From Clostridiales bacterium (lineage in GTDB: Bacteria; Bacillota; Clostridia; Caldicoprobacterales; UBA3941), in NCBI GenBank assembly GCA_012522165.1, contig JAAYKZ010000126.1:1-5710 (forward strand): a DNA stretch of 5,710 nucleotides, in the 5' to 3' direction. The notes below the pieces were generated by a model. That model was given only the letters and a program-made list of their open reading frames with translations. It had not been told where the DNA came from and ran no database searches. Positions 5,700-5,710 of the stretch are shown here, piece by piece. The first letter of the stretch is position 1; each line of letters opens with the position of its first letter. A program made the translations under genes and the position numbers.

Positions 5700-5710
5700 A
5701 CTAATAAATT

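Noticed and set aside
1..5710. CRISPR arrays, tRNA or rRNA genes, insertion sequences, toxin-antitoxin or phage defence genes
   Set aside because: No repeat-spacer pattern, tRNA-like cloverleaf, rRNA segment, transposase or known defence motif was seen by eye on either strand.

Overview
The window looks like an ordinary chromosomal segment of a low-GC Gram-positive anaerobe, most likely a member of the Clostridia. The grounds are AT-rich intergenic DNA, strong AGGAG/GAGGAG-type ribosome binding sites, sigma-A-like promoter boxes, a Firmicute-style lipoprotein with an SH3b plus DUF4015-type glycosidase fold, and a standalone (unfused) RlmL-like methyltransferase. This placement is inferred from sequence style and was not checked by any search.

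Layout: 1-325 is a non-coding, very AT-rich region holding a 22-bp tandem repeat (141-184), a near-consensus sigma-A promoter (197-225) and a leader of about 95 nt. It drives a small HEAT-repeat protein gene (326-676, +). Positions 677-1011 are non-coding and contain a Rho-independent terminator (851-891). Next come a THUMP-domain 23S rRNA guanine-N2 methyltransferase of the RlmL/YpsC type (1012-2142, +) and a GTG-initiated lipoprotein with an SH3b domain and a DUF4015 putative glycoside hydrolase domain (2293-3801, +). A perfect 18-bp hairpin (3814-3852) serves as a bidirectional terminator between that gene and the convergent GTP-dependent phosphoenolpyruvate carboxykinase gene (3877-5685, -).

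The four genes do not form an obvious pathway: one is a likely protein-interaction module, one modifies rRNA, one acts at the cell surface and one is central carbon metabolism. The methyltransferase and lipoprotein genes may share some transcription, because no terminator is visible between them. The HEAT gene is bounded by its own promoter and terminator, and pckG is on the opposite strand with its promoter beyond the window.

No convincing new multi-gene system is present. The part that is least explained is the non-coding DNA around the HEAT gene. A 12-bp exact inverted repeat brackets the gene (260-271 and 706-717), and a 22-bp-period repeat sits just upstream of its promoter. These are the best candidates for follow-up.
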